NCBI GenBank assembly: GCA_963210315.1
Contig: OY723263.1
Location: 124,001-188,000 of the forward strand
Source: Rhynchopus euleeides
Lineage: Eukaryota; Euglenozoa; Diplonemea; Diplonemida; Diplonemidae
DNA length: 64,000 nt
Reading direction: 5' to 3'
The first letter of the stretch is position 1. Each line of letters opens with the position of its first letter. Shown piece after piece: positions 1-12,030 of this stretch. A program made the translations under genes and the position numbers. The notes under the pieces were generated by a model. The model ran no database searches. It had not been told where the DNA came from and saw only the letters and a list, made by a program, of their open reading frames with translations.

Positions 1-68
1 AGCATATCATCGAACCCACCTCTGACTCCACAGCTTCGACGAAATAGGGGGGGGTGAGGACAAGCCAA

Positions 69-1397
69 CTAGGCGACTTTCGACCCACGCCTGGACGGGC
101 CAGGCTCCACCAAAGCGAGTGTCCAGTACTTCCCGACGGCACAGGACAAGACACGACCCTCCACAGGCACAGCGCTTGGGGACGAGATGTAACACTTCAT
201 CCTCCTCTTGGACCCCCCTGGGCCGCGCATGAAGGCAGGGAGCCCTGTGCGCCCGTTCGACCCGCAGCCCCACGTAAACAGCTTGCCGCAGCTCGACACC
301 GCAGCGGAGTGGATGTGTGCAGACGCGCTCTGCACCACGTTGACACTTTCGAGGTAGTGTGTCTCCCCGCCCTTCCCGAAGGCACCCTCCTCCATCCCCA
401 ACGCATGGCAGGCAGCCTGCGGCTTGCCTGCCAGGTCCTCTGCCGCACCGGTCGGCACAGGCGTGGCGCCTGCATCGGCAGCAGGCCCGCCCACCCTGTA
501 GAAGGAAGTATGGTCGCGCGAGGGCGCCATCACTTTGTGCAGGTGGTCAGCCCCGAGGCCCTTGTGGCAGGTGCCTGCGATGTAGAGCCGCCCGCTGCGC
601 GAGGTGGCGTGGATGCGCGGCCCCTCCTGGCCCCCCGCCTTGCCTGTGCGTTTGGGCTGCTCCTGCCCCTTGGTGCAGGACACAGACACCGCAGAGGTGT
701 CGTCGCCCGACCCGTCGAACAGCGGCACCCGCTGGGGGCACTTCACCTCCGCCACCTTCGAGCCCAGACCCAGGCTGCCGCTCAGCCCGTCACCCCAGGT
801 GTACAGCAGGCCGCCACGTGTGACGGCGGCCGCGCAGCGGCTGCCCTGGCTGAACGCCACGACAGGATCAGCTGGGTCCAGGCCAGGCACCAGGCTAGGC
901 ACGGCAGGCCGTGGGAGGGACGCCAGGTTCCTGCAGTGGAGGTGGTGCAGGCGGCCCTGGGTGTCCAGCAGGAGGAGGTTCGACCCGGCAGCGTCGCACT
1001 GCGTGTAGCCTGTGGAGGGTGTGGGGGGGGCTATGGCGATGGTGCTGCCCCCGATGAGGAGGGCATCGCCGGTCTGTAGGACGCATGTGATGCATGAGGC
1101 TCCGGCTGTGATGTCGGCGGCGCCGTCGGGTATGATGCACTGCGGCTTGTTTGTGACACGCCCGAAGGGCCTGTAGGCCGTCCAGCCCCACACGCCCCCC
1201 TTGGTGTCGAGCAGTGCGAAGATGCCCTGGTCCGCAACAATCTTCGAGAACCGCACGTCCCTGTCGATGGACACGCGTGACATGTAGGCGCAGTCTCCTG
1301 CAGAGTCCACACCTCCCTGCACTGGGATGAGAAACTTCGACTCATCCGCAGACCGTCCCATCACGCCGCATGCGTACAGCACACCGCCACCAGTCAT
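69..1397 (-). CDS. RCC1-like (regulator of chromosome condensation) repeat protein
   Basis: Single-exon gene of 442 residues. It shows RCC1-type blades: YACGVMGRS near the start, VWGWTAYRPFG, LLYTWGDGLSGSLGLG, LYIAGTCHKGLG and LFTWGCGSNGRTG near the C-terminus. RCC1 repeats form seven-bladed beta-propellers, used for Ran exchange, chromatin binding or as scaffolds; the sequence does not show which applies here. Blade spacing is irregular, so this is an RCC1-like protein rather than a proven Ran exchange factor. The start at 1397 was chosen because the first blade follows at once and a pyrimidine tract ending in CAG (AG at 1421-1420) lies 22 nt upstream. The frame stays open to 1505, but that part is low-complexity and probably untranslated. 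No signal peptide or membrane segment is visible. Confidence 0.8.
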   Translation of the reverse strand: MTGGGVLYACGVMGRSADESKFLIPVQGGVDSAGDCAYMSRVSIDRDVRFSKIVADQGIFALLDTKGGVWGWTAYRPFGRVTNKPQCIIPDGAADITAGASCITCVLQTGDALLIGGSTIAIAPPTPSTGYTQCDAAGSNLLLLDTQGRLHHLHCRNLASLPRPAVPSLVPGLDPADPVVAFSQGSRCAAAVTRGGLLYTWGDGLSGSLGLGSKVAEVKCPQRVPLFDGSGDDTSAVSVSCTKGQEQPKRTGKAGGQEGPRIHATSRSGRLYIAGTCHKGLGADHLHKVMAPSRDHTSFYRVGGPAADAGATPVPTGAAEDLAGKPQAACHALGMEEGAFGKGGETHYLESVNVVQSASAHIHSAAVSSCGKLFTWGCGSNGRTGLPAFMRGPGGSKRRMKCYISSPSAVPVEGRVLSCAVGKYWTLALVEPGPSRRGSKVA

Positions 1398-2406
1398 TGG
1401 GTGCTCTGGTTGTGAGCGTCTGGAGGGAGGGGTATGTGGAGAGGAGGGGCACAAAATATCAGACTGTTGTTGGCTTCTTCGTGGAAACACCTTGTCAGCA
1501 ACCACAGCCTATTTCGCGTCAGCAAGAGTGATGCTATGTGGCACATGCGGCGCCCTGGTGCCCTGGGGCGGAAACGACGCCCGGTGTCCTGTCGTTGAAA
1601 AGCGTTGCCTCCTGTGAATGGGCGAAGGGGGTTGGCTGTAAGATACGTTCACTGTTGGCTGTGCCTTCACTCTTCATTCGGTTCTCTGCACGACTCTCCC
1701 AAGCCAGATAGCAACCGATCGCCAGCCTCGCAGGAGGCTGGCGTAAGGGAGTTCCGTGGGATCACGGGTTGCGGTCCTCGTGATGTGCGACGTTGGACAC
1801 CAGTTGGACACCCGGCCGCTCACTGAGGAAATACGCTTGCTGTAACGTCTGTCAGTTGGTAAAACTGCAAAGTCAAATGAAAATAAATAACACAGCCGAT
1901 TCGTCGACTCCACCACTTCTGCGACAACGCACCTGATTGTGTTCGTCTGAAGTGCGCAGAAGCTGCGGCCGGACCAAAACGACAGACAAACGACGCCAGC
2001 CCTTCCCAGCATCGTATTCCCCAATCCACGAGAGGATGTCAACCACATTGCCGCGGGTGGTTTTCACGAATCGGTACGTTCGGCAATTTTGACGTCTTTT
2101 TTTTGTGAAAAATGCGCCACAATGCCGTTTCTGCACTTCTAAGCGAAGTCCCCCACAACAAGCAATCAACCATCCACGACAGACAGCAGTGATTCTGACA
2201 CAGTACAAGCACTGTACCAACCCTTCGACAGAGGAGAGGGCACATGCTACTGATGCGATATTCACTGCACCACACACCACACGCAAGACAGTCGGGATGT
2301 CGGAATGTCAGGCAGATCCCACAACCTGTGGAGGCACCCCGCATTGCAGCGCTTTGCTTGGAGCCGCACGACGGACAACACTCCCGGGTTGCCCACCACC
2401 CCCCCC
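1398..2406. other. intergenic, no gene seen
   Basis: Upstream flank of the RCC1-like gene. GC is lower than in the genes. I see no coding frame with domain character and no clear repeat until the inverted-repeat element that begins near 2407. Confidence 0.4.
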
Positions 2407-2414
2407 CCCTAGGG

Positions 2415-2822
2415 CTATGATGGGAAGGAAACGCGTTTCCATCGAAAAATCGAAAATAAGGAAACGGAAACGGAAACGTTTCCTTATTTTGAGGAAACGC
2501 CCCCTTTGCACTGGGGAAGCAGGGGAAACAACACACGTTTACCACAGTCGCTTGGACGCCATGGTCTGACAGGATCTCCGGACCGGTCCACACGCTTTCA
2601 CTGAAGCCGCGCTTCTTCGAAGTCTTCGGGGCGGGTTTGGGTGGCATATTCCTTCGGTGTGGTGGCCCGTTGTCCGTGCTGGTGTGTGTTGATAACTTTT
2701 CCAGTGCAAAATACACAGGCGTTTCTTTCGGAAGGAAACGCGTTTCCTTCCCGAAATCAAAAATATGGAAACGGAAACGGGAACGGAAACGGAAACGTTT
2801 CCACGTTTCCTTCCCATCATAG
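2415..2822. mobile_element. small TIR element with GAAACG palindromic repeats
   Basis: Perfect 19-bp terminal inverted repeats (CTATGATGGGAAGGAAACG at 2415-2433 and its complement at 2804-2822) are flanked on both sides by CCCTAGGG (2407-2414, 2823-2830), a possible 8-bp target duplication as in hAT elements. Because CCCTAGGG is itself a palindrome it could instead be part of the inverted repeat. Just inside each end are runs of GAAACG and its complement CGTTTC, able to fold back (2430-2495 and 2727-2810). The 400-bp body has no open frame of note, so this is a non-autonomous element. Confidence 0.7.
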
Positions 2823-4366
2823 CCCTAGGGCGGGTCGAAAGCCTGTCCCAAAATGGGGTTTTTCGACATAGCAGCCGCGGCCCTCTATTTGACCTTCTGA
2901 CCCCCCAGAACCCACCATACCCCGGTTTTTGGGCCCTAGGAGTCCGATTTTCGGGCTCCCGAGCCCCGGAAAGTCGATTTTTGATGATGTCAAAATTTTG
3001 TTCCCTATACTGCACCTCAGGGTCACGCACGGGTTCGCCAGTCCACTATCAGCCCATGTGCAGGCCCACTTTCTCGACCTCCTCCACCCCTTCCTCCCCT
3101 GCGTCCTCAAGACCCTCCATAGGTGCCAATCCTGCATCTTTCGACCCTCTTCCCACTCCAGCGTCGCACCAAACTGTTGAATGCGGGCAGCCACCATCTC
3201 CTTCTCTGTATACACTGCCAGATCATGCAAAGATGCATACTGATGCAGAGTGGGAACCGTCATCAACTTGCACAGTGTGCGGTGCTTGGCTGCAAGGGAC
3301 AGGCGGCACAACCGGCCACTGCTCCGACACTGAGATGCTGGTCTGGCCAACGAACTCTTTGTAAGTTGAAAGGTCTCCTCTGTCGGGAGGGGGGTTTGCG
3401 AACCAACCCTCACGACTTGCTCATGGCTTGCTGAGCAGGGCGTGCAATGACTTTCTGATTATTCAGGACGTGCATTCGAAGCCCGCGCACTTCTTCTGTG
3501 AAATGGTTGTTGCGAGAGTTGCACTGTGTGATTCCTTGATCCCCTTCCTCGCCTCAGCGTACGGAGGACGCTTGAATGTCCCGAGCATATCCTTCGCAGC
3601 GTCTTTAGCCAGTTCCGCGCACTCGTCATTTACATAAGGCGCGTGCAGCATAAATACCCGGACACTGTTCTGAGACCAGGTCCCACAGGACCCTGGTCTT
3701 GAGCGCCAGAAGAGAACCTTGATGATAAGCTCGGGCTCTGCGTTGCAGCTGGGTACTCGCTGCGCTCTTCCACCTCCCTTGACTGTCTGCATCCACAGGA
3801 GAAATGCTTCGCAGATAACGGCAGCAGTGGCAAGTGTTTAGTCGGGACAGTTTACCTGCCTTGCATTCTAAGAGAGCATTCTCATGAGGGCATCAACACT
3901 AATGCATCACTGTCGGCTATGATGACATCCTCCCTGTTCCTGGCAGCTCCGAGTTCAATAGCAGGCCACCCAACGACTGTGTCAGATGGCAGTATTCGAT
4001 GGCATCTTCTCACTGTCCGAATCGTTGGGATACGACGTTGTTTGTGGCGCGGATGAGCGGTTGCATCAGAAAATCACAGCCGCAGGATGGTGTGCGCTCG
4101 GACGTCCCAGGATGAGAGTGTTTTACTATCTGCCCGTGGCAGGCGTCCGTGCCATGACCCGGAGGTGCAGTATAGGGAACGGAAAAATTGACATCATCAA
4201 AAATCGACTTTCCGGGGCTCGGGAGCCCGAAAATCGGACTCCTAGGGCCCAAAAACCGGGGTATGGTGGGTTCTGGGGGGTCAGAAGGTCAAATAGAGGG
4301 CCGCGGCTGCTATGTCGAAAAACACCATTTTGGGACAAAAAAACGGGGCTTTCGACCCCCCCTACC
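2823..4366. mobile_element. foldback element with ~200-bp inverted arms
   Basis: The stretch 2831-3028 is repeated in inverse orientation at about 4158-4366 with only a few differences (an extra 10 bp near 4335). It includes TGTCCCAAAATGG..TTTTTCGAC and the inner motif CCCTATACTGCACCTC. The unique middle (3030-4155) has minus-strand frames that look weakly protein-like (around 3200-3400 and 3463-3792), but no domain I recognise. The left tip is interrupted by the element at 2415-2822. Confidence 0.65.
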
Positions 4367-4870
4367 CCCCCCCCCCCGTCGTCCCGACCCCCCAGGTGTC
4401 CCTTCGTTTGCATGAGCCTACGGGAAAACAACGTCACCCGTGCCACCCCCATCACCTTCCCCGCCGCAGTGCCTTGCTTCTGACACCACTGTGCCGACGC
4501 AGCATGCACCCGGCAATGCTCCCCCCCCCCCCCCACCCAATGCAGCACACCCGGTGAATCATAATCAACGATCGTTCAACCCCTGGGGCTAGAAACGCAA
4601 TCGAGACAGTGGCCCCGCGAGAAGGTTGTGACGACCATGTCAACAGATTCAGCAGCAGTGGGGTCGGGTGTGCTACAGCGGCGGTGGGAGGGGGTGGGGG
4701 GATTGATCGCCGAGAGTGAATGGAAAAGTAAATCTCCCAGTACCTTCTCGCAATGTTAGTCCTTTTTGTAGTCACTACATCAGATATGTTGTATGGATGG
4801 GTGGGGGGACAGGGGTGGAAAAAACCCGGGTGCCGGGCAAAAAACCCCAAAAAAACCCAAAAAACCCATA

Positions 4871-5766
4871 CCTACCCCCCCCCGTGTTTAAGTCCCCTAT
4901 CCAAACGTCAAAATCGGGCCAAGGGGACTTAAACACATCGGAGGGGACTTAAACACGCCTGCCACCTGTTTCCTGAGGGAACCGGGAAGAGGCCGTATTA
5001 TATCGATTCCGAGGCACATCTGGACAGATTCTGGGGACCTGGGTGCTGGGGCCTCAAACCCCTTTGCCTCTCACACTGCTTCAGGGCCACCCTACTCTGC
5101 CAAGCACTGCCCATAACCACTGACTTGGGGTGGTCAGGCTGCCAAAGCTGCAGGGCAAGCAACCCAAGGGGGCCTGAAGCGCAAGAGATGTCGTGCCTCA
5201 GGGGTTGATGCTAGCCCTGGGAGGTGTCAAGCTTTCCGCTAGATGTCCCCTGGAAGATGGCATGTCCCCTGGGCCAACCGACGTTCTTTCCTGGGAAACG
5301 GGACACACGGCGGGTGCTCAGGCGGGGCCAGCTGGGGGTGGCAGTATGGGTGGCGTGGGGATCCGAGGGCGCTGAGCACTGGCACACTGCGGCCCTCGCC
5401 ACTGCTAGCAGCCCCGCTGTGCCGCAGAATTGATTCCCGACCCCAGTGCGACAAGAGGGGCACGCTGGCGCACGACCTGCATCGCACAGCGAGGCTGTGG
5501 ATGAGGACGAGCGACGTGACCCGGACTGCCCCCTGCGGGGCAGTCCGGGCCACGTGCGGGTATCCGAAGCCCCCAGGCTCCCTCCCTGGCCTCCACACGT
5601 GCCTCACATCCTGGTGGTCCGCCAACGGACACCTGGAAAAATCGAGAAAAAATGCCCCCCAACCAAACTACTAGACCGGGGTGTTTAAGTCCCTTCGGGA
5701 AAATTGGCCGCCGAGGGGACTTAAACACATCATATGGATAGGGGACTTAAACACGGGGGGGGTAGG
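4871..5766. mobile_element. TIR element with GTGTTTAAGTCCCC iterons, TA target site
   Basis: The termini CCTACCCCCCCCC followed by GTGTTTAAGTCCCCTATCC (from 4871) and the complement ending at 5766 are flanked by TA on both sides (4869-4870, 5767-5768). The 14-mer GTGTTTAAGTCCCC or its complement GGGGACTTAAACAC occurs at 4884-4897, 4923-4936, 4943-4956, 5715-5728 and 5741-5754, with a one-base-shorter copy at 5681-5693. Only the ends carry it. The middle has no convincing gene. A perfect 13-bp stem with a 4-nt loop lies at 5520-5549. Confidence 0.7.
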
Positions 5767-6019
5767 TACGGCTTGTATTTGAACCCCCCCCCCCAGTAAC
5801 GAGAGGGGCAGGGGCAGGGTGGACCCTGGATGGAGCTGCAGCGGGAACGGTGCGGCTGAGGAGGAGGGGGGTGGCAGGGCATGGGCTTGGTGCAATCACA
5901 ACGGAAGTGTGTTGCATTCGAGAGGGTGTGAAACAATTTCTGCAGTAGTGCAGAGCACACCGAGAACCTGGGCCAGACAGACACAGCTGGTAAGCGGCTT
6001 GTCGCCATGGGACACCAGT

Positions 6020-8185
6020 TCAACCGAGTTGCAGGTTCGCAGGCTCATCCAGACCCACCTCGTGATGCAGCTCGTACAGCGCCCCGAGAGAGGCGTGGCT
6101 CTTGCGCAGCACCAGGGTGCTCGCCTGCAGTGCGGCCTGGAGTGCACCGCCAGGCACCGCACCCGCACCTGGGGTGTACAGGAAGCGGTGCCCGGCCTTG
6201 CGTGCCGTGTGCCACACCAGCAGACTGGTCGACACGGCAGGCCCTGCCACCGTCATGAAGCGCTGGCTGCGTGTCCCGACGTCTCCGTGGTACACCGTCC
6301 CGGTGGCAAGCCCTGCTGTCATGTGCTCTGCCAGCGGCACACGCAGCGCACGCCGCACGAAGTGCACAGCGTTCTCCGCGTGCACAGGCACAGCCTGCGA
6401 CAGGTTCCACCCCGTGAACACGTGCTCCCCAAGCAGCGACACGAGCGTCCCGCGGCTCTTCTGCAGCAGCGGCACCACCGCCTCCAGACAGTCGCTGATC
6501 GTGTTTGCACTGGCGCTGTCCTCCACAGCGGCAAAGGACACCACACCAACTGTGGCACGCTTCTCTGACAAGTCACGGATTTCGGCGAAATCCCGCCAGC
6601 GGGTGTGGTTCAGTGACAGCGATGTCACGGAGCAACTTCGTACCCTGTCCAAGTCATCAGCGTTGTCTGGAAATAGTGAATTGATGCTCAGTTCGTTGTG
6701 CTGTCTGTCTGCCAAACCTGCAGGCCACACGTGCTGCACAGGCATCGGTTCGCTCACTCCCTTCAGATTTGTGGCCACCTCAGCACCCGCCACAGCAGGC
6801 GCACACACACCACAGACCTGCGACCACACCGCACTGGGCACAGCCACCGCACCAGGAGGACACATGCTCTCCAGACGCGATGCGACGTTCACCGTGTGCC
6901 CGAAGTAGTCGACACGCCCCGTCAGCGTGTTCAGCTCTGCCATCACAGGGCCGTGGTTCACACCGACACGCACCGTCAGCCCGCCCCACTTCCCCGTGCG
7001 CCTGCAGATCGGGACCTCCAGCAGTGCGGCAGGCCACTCCGCAGCAAGCAGTGCCTCCTGCACCGCCAGCCCGAAGTCCACACCCGCACACGGCCCCTCG
7101 AACGCAACCATGAAGGCATCCCCGATCGTCTTCACCTCGTACCCGCCGAACATGGACACGGCCTTCCGCATCACCGCGTTGTGTATCCGGATCGCCTTCT
7201 GCATCGCCTCGGGTGCCGCCTCCCAGATCGACGTGGACGCACGGATGTCTGTGAACACGACTGTGGCCTCTGCACTCTCTGTGCCGGGTGCGGCAACGGG
7301 CACGGCGGGGCGTGACTCCTCGTCACCCGCCTCGCCCGCCACACGCTCGAACAGCGCTGCAGGCAGGTATGGGCGGTACGACCGCAGGTTGTGCTCGAGA
7401 CCCCGCAGCGCAGCGTGCATGGCAGGTGCAAGGCGCCCTTCCGCCGCGTCGAGCAGCTCCGACACCGTGTCCACGTCGTACCCTGCAAGCAGCTGTGCCG
7501 CCGTCTCCACAGTCTCGATCGTGTGTGCCATCGCCGCATGCTCCTCCTCCGCCTCATCCGCAAACCCGCGTGTCGCAATGAAGTCGATCAGAAGTACCAG
7601 GCTGACGAGCGCGATTTCCGGAATTATCCAATCAATACCCGAAGCGCAGGGCGGGTCTGTGCAGCTCTCACAGTAACGTCGGGTTTCGTCGACCCGGAAT
7701 GACTTGGACGAGGTACCAGGCATGTCCAGCAGCCCGAAGCGGAACTCCGAATCCAGGTTTAGTAGCACAACCCACAGGATTGCACCTGCCATCAAACATG
7801 TGGCGAAGAACCTGCCGAGGCGCATCACGAGTGACAGGTCTAGAGCCAGCACGAACAGAGACCACTTCGGTGTCACAGAGTTGGCTTTTTGGTGCACCTG
7901 GAAGCTACACGTCGCCACCACCCACATCAGAACGTAAACTTCCACCATGCGCTTCGTGATAGCGATGCGGCAGAGGCATTGCACGACGACGGTAGATGTT
8001 GCGAGCCACAGCAACCCGTGGCACACAGCCAACAACCCTGTCCACTCGTCTATACGTCTCGTGGCACAAACAAACAGCGACATCGGCAACAGGCACAAGG
8101 CGATAACGAACATCACCCGCCTATCACTGCGCCCCCTTCCCTCCAGCCGCCCGTCCATCGACACGATGTTCTCGAACCACCGCAT
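6020..8185 (-). CDS. membrane class III adenylyl/guanylyl cyclase
   Basis: A 721-residue single-exon protein that should make cyclic AMP (or GMP) from nucleoside triphosphate at a membrane. Six hydrophobic segments (about 23-41, 48-71, 80-95, 108-121, 126-144, 189-206) precede a cytosolic linker. The catalytic domain starts near residue 309 with VVFTDIRASTSIWE, carries GGYEVKTIGDAFMVAF (metal-binding Asp in each) and VRVGVNHGP, then DYFGHTVNVASRLES. The WEAAPEAM wording resembles fungal Cyr1 and trypanosomatid cyclases. A second cyclase-like half follows (about 543-690: VGVVSFAAVEDSAS, then YHGDVGTRSQRFMTVAG). It lacks the first metal Asp and looks inactive, perhaps dimerising with the first. 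Which nucleotide is used cannot be told. Unlike most genes here, no good pyrimidine-AG lies upstream of the ATG. Confidence 0.85.
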   Translation of the reverse strand: MRWFENIVSMDGRLEGRGRSDRRVMFVIALCLLPMSLFVCATRRIDEWTGLLAVCHGLLWLATSTVVVQCLCRIAITKRMVEVYVLMWVVATCSFQVHQKANSVTPKWSLFVLALDLSLVMRLGRFFATCLMAGAILWVVLLNLDSEFRFGLLDMPGTSSKSFRVDETRRYCESCTDPPCASGIDWIIPEIALVSLVLLIDFIATRGFADEAEEEHAAMAHTIETVETAAQLLAGYDVDTVSELLDAAEGRLAPAMHAALRGLEHNLRSYRPYLPAALFERVAGEAGDEESRPAVPVAAPGTESAEATVVFTDIRASTSIWEAAPEAMQKAIRIHNAVMRKAVSMFGGYEVKTIGDAFMVAFEGPCAGVDFGLAVQEALLAAEWPAALLEVPICRRTGKWGGLTVRVGVNHGPVMAELNTLTGRVDYFGHTVNVASRLESMCPPGAVAVPSAVWSQVCGVCAPAVAGAEVATNLKGVSEPMPVQHVWPAGLADRQHNELSINSLFPDNADDLDRVRSCSVTSLSLNHTRWRDFAEIRDLSEKRATVGVVSFAAVEDSASANTISDCLEAVVPLLQKSRGTLVSLLGEHVFTGWNLSQAVPVHAENAVHFVRRALRVPLAEHMTAGLATGTVYHGDVGTRSQRFMTVAGPAVSTSLLVWHTARKAGHRFLYTPGAGAVPGGALQAALQASTLVLRKSHASLGALYELHHEVGLDEPANLQLG

Positions 8186-10326
8186 TGCTTGAAGGCGTCA
8201 ACTTCGGTGATGTATCCCACACCAGCCCGCATCAGCCGGATATCCTTCCTGAGGCCCTACACCAGCACACTGCCCTGTCGGTTGTGATTGCAGTGCGGTG
8301 ATGCTGTGGGTGACAATATTCGACTGCGTGGCTGCGCAAAGCACGAAGAGAACAAAGCAAATGCAACCGCGACAACGGATAGAGCTGGGTGGGAAGGACG
8401 CCCGGCTCTTGACGTGGGCAACCGGCTGATCTCTGGGCGGTGGTTCTGTGGGCTGCAAGAAACGCCTCCCCGATGTTGCAGTGCAACACGGTGAAAGGGG
8501 GTTGCGCTCTGCTGCAGCGATGTGGAGGCATGACCCCTCCTTCTTTTGTTGCACCGGATGAATTACCCACCCACCCACCCCCCCCCCTGACGCTGTTCGC
8601 ACAGTTCGCTTCCACCTGTTGAACGGGCTCCACCTCTTGCACTTTGAAACCCCCCCCCCCATATTTTTTTTTGATTTGACAACTCCGGTTTGGTGTACCT
8701 CGATGAGCTTACCTTACCTTGTCGTCGGACACAACATATCATCGTTGTCCCAAACCCCGTAACCCACGTGAAGTGGATCATCTGAAGTGCAGAATGAGGT
8801 GGAGCAGGTGGAGCACGAAACATAAGTAAACCATAGCAAGAGAGGCCAGCAGCAGTCCCGAGTCCATCGCGTTCCTCGTAGCATTTCCCGTACCACACAG
8901 GTGTGTTATGTGCAAAATACTACGAGAAACACTTGGCCTCTATGCTGTGAGTGTTGCATTGGACGCTTCCACCCAGGACCCTTAGGACCCAAGGACTTAG
9001 GGACGCCGCGCGAACGGTCTACTATTGAAGTGATCAGGCTCCGTCGCCCATCGTATGCATCCCTCCGATAAGAACACCCTCAAAATGTGACACGATCTGT
9101 ACCATGGTTCTCCCACAACAATTATTGTGCTCGCACCTCATTTTGGCTTGACTTTTGACCTCTGGAGGGCACCGAGAAACTATTCGGGTTCAGGAAAACC
9201 AACAACACCAGCTCTTCTGTGCCTCTGGCAAGTTGAGGTGTGTTTGCTCTGGTTGACATGCCCTGTGGGGTGGGGTCCAGGTACAAGTTGTGTCACAAAA
9301 AATTTCATCGACAAAAACGGCATCGTCGGGGGCATACCACCCCCTGGGAGTGGGCGGAAATGAGTTTCCGGAGCATATTGGGCACTTTCTGCCACCAGAA
9401 TCACCTTTTTAGGGTCAAAAACTCGATTCCCAAAATTTGGCCTATGTTTGACCCAGTGACCCCCCCCTAGGGGCATAGCTTCCGATAAGCGGGGGTCGGG
9501 GGTCGGAGGGGGTCGCCTTACCATTTCCTAAGGAATGTGGCCTGGATGGGGACCACCAATAAGGGGTGATAACAGGCACCCCATGTCAAAAATGACCCCA
9601 CTGCGATCCGCACAAATTCCAAATATTCAAAAGAACGGGTTTTTGAAAAACCCGAGGAGGGGGTCGGGAGGGTCCCGCTGGGTGGGTGGTGGGGGTGGCC
9701 TGGTGTGCCTCCCGTCACGTCCTCCCATGACAGTACCTGGACCAGACCCATGTTTCGTTGTTGAAGCTTGGTCCCAAGACCCACGAAATGACCCCACTAC
9801 GATCCGCACAAACTCCAAATAGTCCAAAGAACGGGGTTTTGAAAACCCCGTGTGGGGGGTCGGAAGGGGGGCCGACCACCCCATATTCCAACCCCTAGTT
9901 TCCGACCCCCATTCTACGACCCCCGAGAAAAACGCGAAAATTCCAACCCGAGTTTGACCACTGTTTCAGACCCCCCATCTTCCGGATCCTGACCCCCCCA
10001 AGAATGGGGGGTCGAGATATAGCCCCGACCCCCTCCGACCCCCCGAAAAATGGGGGGTCGGGGGGTCGGGGGTCGGATTCCGACCCCCGAGGTTCCGACC
10101 CCCCTTTTCTCAAGGAACCACATCCGCATTTCAGAGGTGTTCTGTGGCACCTGCACCAACAAAGTGACCCCACTACGATCCGCACGGAGCCCAAACAACG
10201 CAGGAGAGGGGGGAACCGCGTTGCCCCGGGAAACCCCCGAGATTTTTTGGGAGGGGGGGGTAGTTTTGCTAAGGGGGGGTCGGGGGTCGGGGGTCGGAGG
10301 GGTCCGGGGGTCGGATTCTTATCGGA
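8186..10326. repeat. intergenic, G/C-tract and dispersed repeats
   Basis: No gene seen. From 9540 the sequence is built of GGGTCGGGGGTCGG-like runs and a dispersed repeat containing GACCCCACTGCGATCCGCAC, with copies near 9590-9665, 9785-9850 and 10165-10200. The first copy matches, inverted, 43750-43915 over roughly 170 bp. Confidence 0.55.
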
Positions 10327-11821
10327 CACGGTGGGATCTTGTAAATTTTACATGTAAAAATACCGATTTTTACATGTATTATACATGTATAATACTTGCA
10401 TGTCAACTATTATACATGTATAATACATGTATATGCCTGAAATATACATGTAAAATACATGTATATCAAGTAAAAATACATGTATAATACTTGCATGTCA
10501 ACTATTATACATGTATTTTTACTTGATATACATGTATTTTACATGTATATTTCATGCATTTACATGTATTTTACATGTATAATACTTGTCATGCAAGTAT
10601 TATACATGTAAAATACTTGCACGACAAGTAAAATACATGTATAATACTTGCATGACAAGTAAAATACTTGCATGCAAGTAAAATACATGTATTTTACTTG
10701 CATGCAAGTATTTTACTTGTCATGCAAGTATTTTACATGTATAATACTTGCATGACAAGTATTATACATGTAAAATACATGTAAATGCATGAAATATACA
10801 TGTAAAATACATGTATATCAAGTAAAAATACATGTATAATAGTTGACATGCAAGTATTATACCGTAAACGGAAAAAGGGTGGACCGTAAAAATGTTCCAA
10901 GTTCCCAAAAAAAGGCCAAACGTTCCATCTTTTTTACGGTCCACCATATATTGGGACTGAATATGGAAAAGACAATGCGTTTTTCGCCCGCGGGCTGGTG
11001 GGTTGCGGGGCGCGGACTGCGGCCTCCACGCCGCAGACACCCACACGTAGGCCTCCCGACCTCCCAGCTTTGGACCCTCCCTCCACCACCGCAACCAACA
11101 CCAGCAAGAGAAGCAAGTCCTCCCTGCGTGTGGAAAAGGCACGATCTCACCTCGAGACTCACCCACCACCACACCTCGAGAAGTGTAGTACCATGCAAGG
11201 AGCATTCCGGTAGAAGTAAAAGTAGAACCTGCTGCACGAGCCCACAAAAGCAGCCACAGTACGGCAGGGCGCGCAGACAGAAGCTGAGACCACCGGGCTC
11301 CCTCCAGATGTAAATTCGTGAATCAGTGCCCGAAAAATTCAGGGAAATCGTACTCCTTTAGTGTAGTACACCCTGCAGTAACTGTGGGAGAACAGTTCCC
11401 GGACGATGGTGAGTGCACACTCTGTGCTGAGGCCCTGTGGTGTTAATCCTGCAGCTTCAGCCGTACGATTTCCTTGGTTCCTTCGCGACTTCGTCGCGAA
11501 GGAACTCGTAAAAAAAACCGCCAAGTCCACGATCCCAACCGTAAAATAGGTGGACCGTAAAAATGTTCCAAGTTCCGGAAAAATCCCATTTGTTCCATCT
11601 TTTTTACGGTCCACCTATAGTACGGTTCACCTTTATTACGGTCCACAATATTTCCGTTTACGGTACATGTATTTTTACTTGATATACATGTATTTTACAT
11701 GTATATTTCAGGCATATACATGTATTATACATGTATAATAGTTGACATGCAAGTATTATACATGTATAATACATGTAAAAGTCGATATTTTTACATGTAA
11801 AATTTACAAGATCCCACCGTG
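10327..11821. mobile_element. CACGGTGGGATC element, copy 1 (CMC-like TIR)
   Basis: The ends read CACGGTGGGATCTTGTAAA at 10327 and its complement ending at 11821, with GA on both sides (10325-10326, 11822-11823), a 2-bp target duplication. The inverted ends run for more than 150 bp. Between them lie arrays of TACATGTA, TATACATG, TACTTGCATG and ACATGCAAGTA modules in both orientations (10350-10860, 11665-11815). It is interrupted at 10862-11663 by another element. A terminal CAC and a 2-bp duplication fit the CACTA/Mirage/Chapaev group; no transposase is present. Confidence 0.8.
10862..11663. mobile_element. CCGTAAACGG element inside copy 1, TA target site
   Basis: Starts CCGTAAACGG and ends CCGTTTACGG, with TA on both sides (10860-10861, 11664-11665). 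Subterminal GGACCGTAAAAATGTTCCA and its complement ACGGTCCACC occur at both ends. A perfect hairpin, TTCCTTCGCGAC and its complement, lies at about 11477-11503. No gene. Its ends resemble those of the CCGTATACG MITEs below, so the two are probably mobilised by related enzymes. Confidence 0.7.
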
Positions 11822-12030
11822 GAAGCTATGCCTAGGGGGGGGGGGGGGTCAAAATTGGACCCGGACATCCGGACACCCGGATTTCCGGGTCCGGGCATGT
11901 CCGCCCTGTCCGCCCTGAAATCGCCTAAGGGGCCGGGGGAAATCCAGGAAATTCGGGAAATCCAGGAATATGAAGAATCCTCCAAAACACATGATTTTTT
12001 CACGAAACTCGACATGTCTGTGCGTTATTA

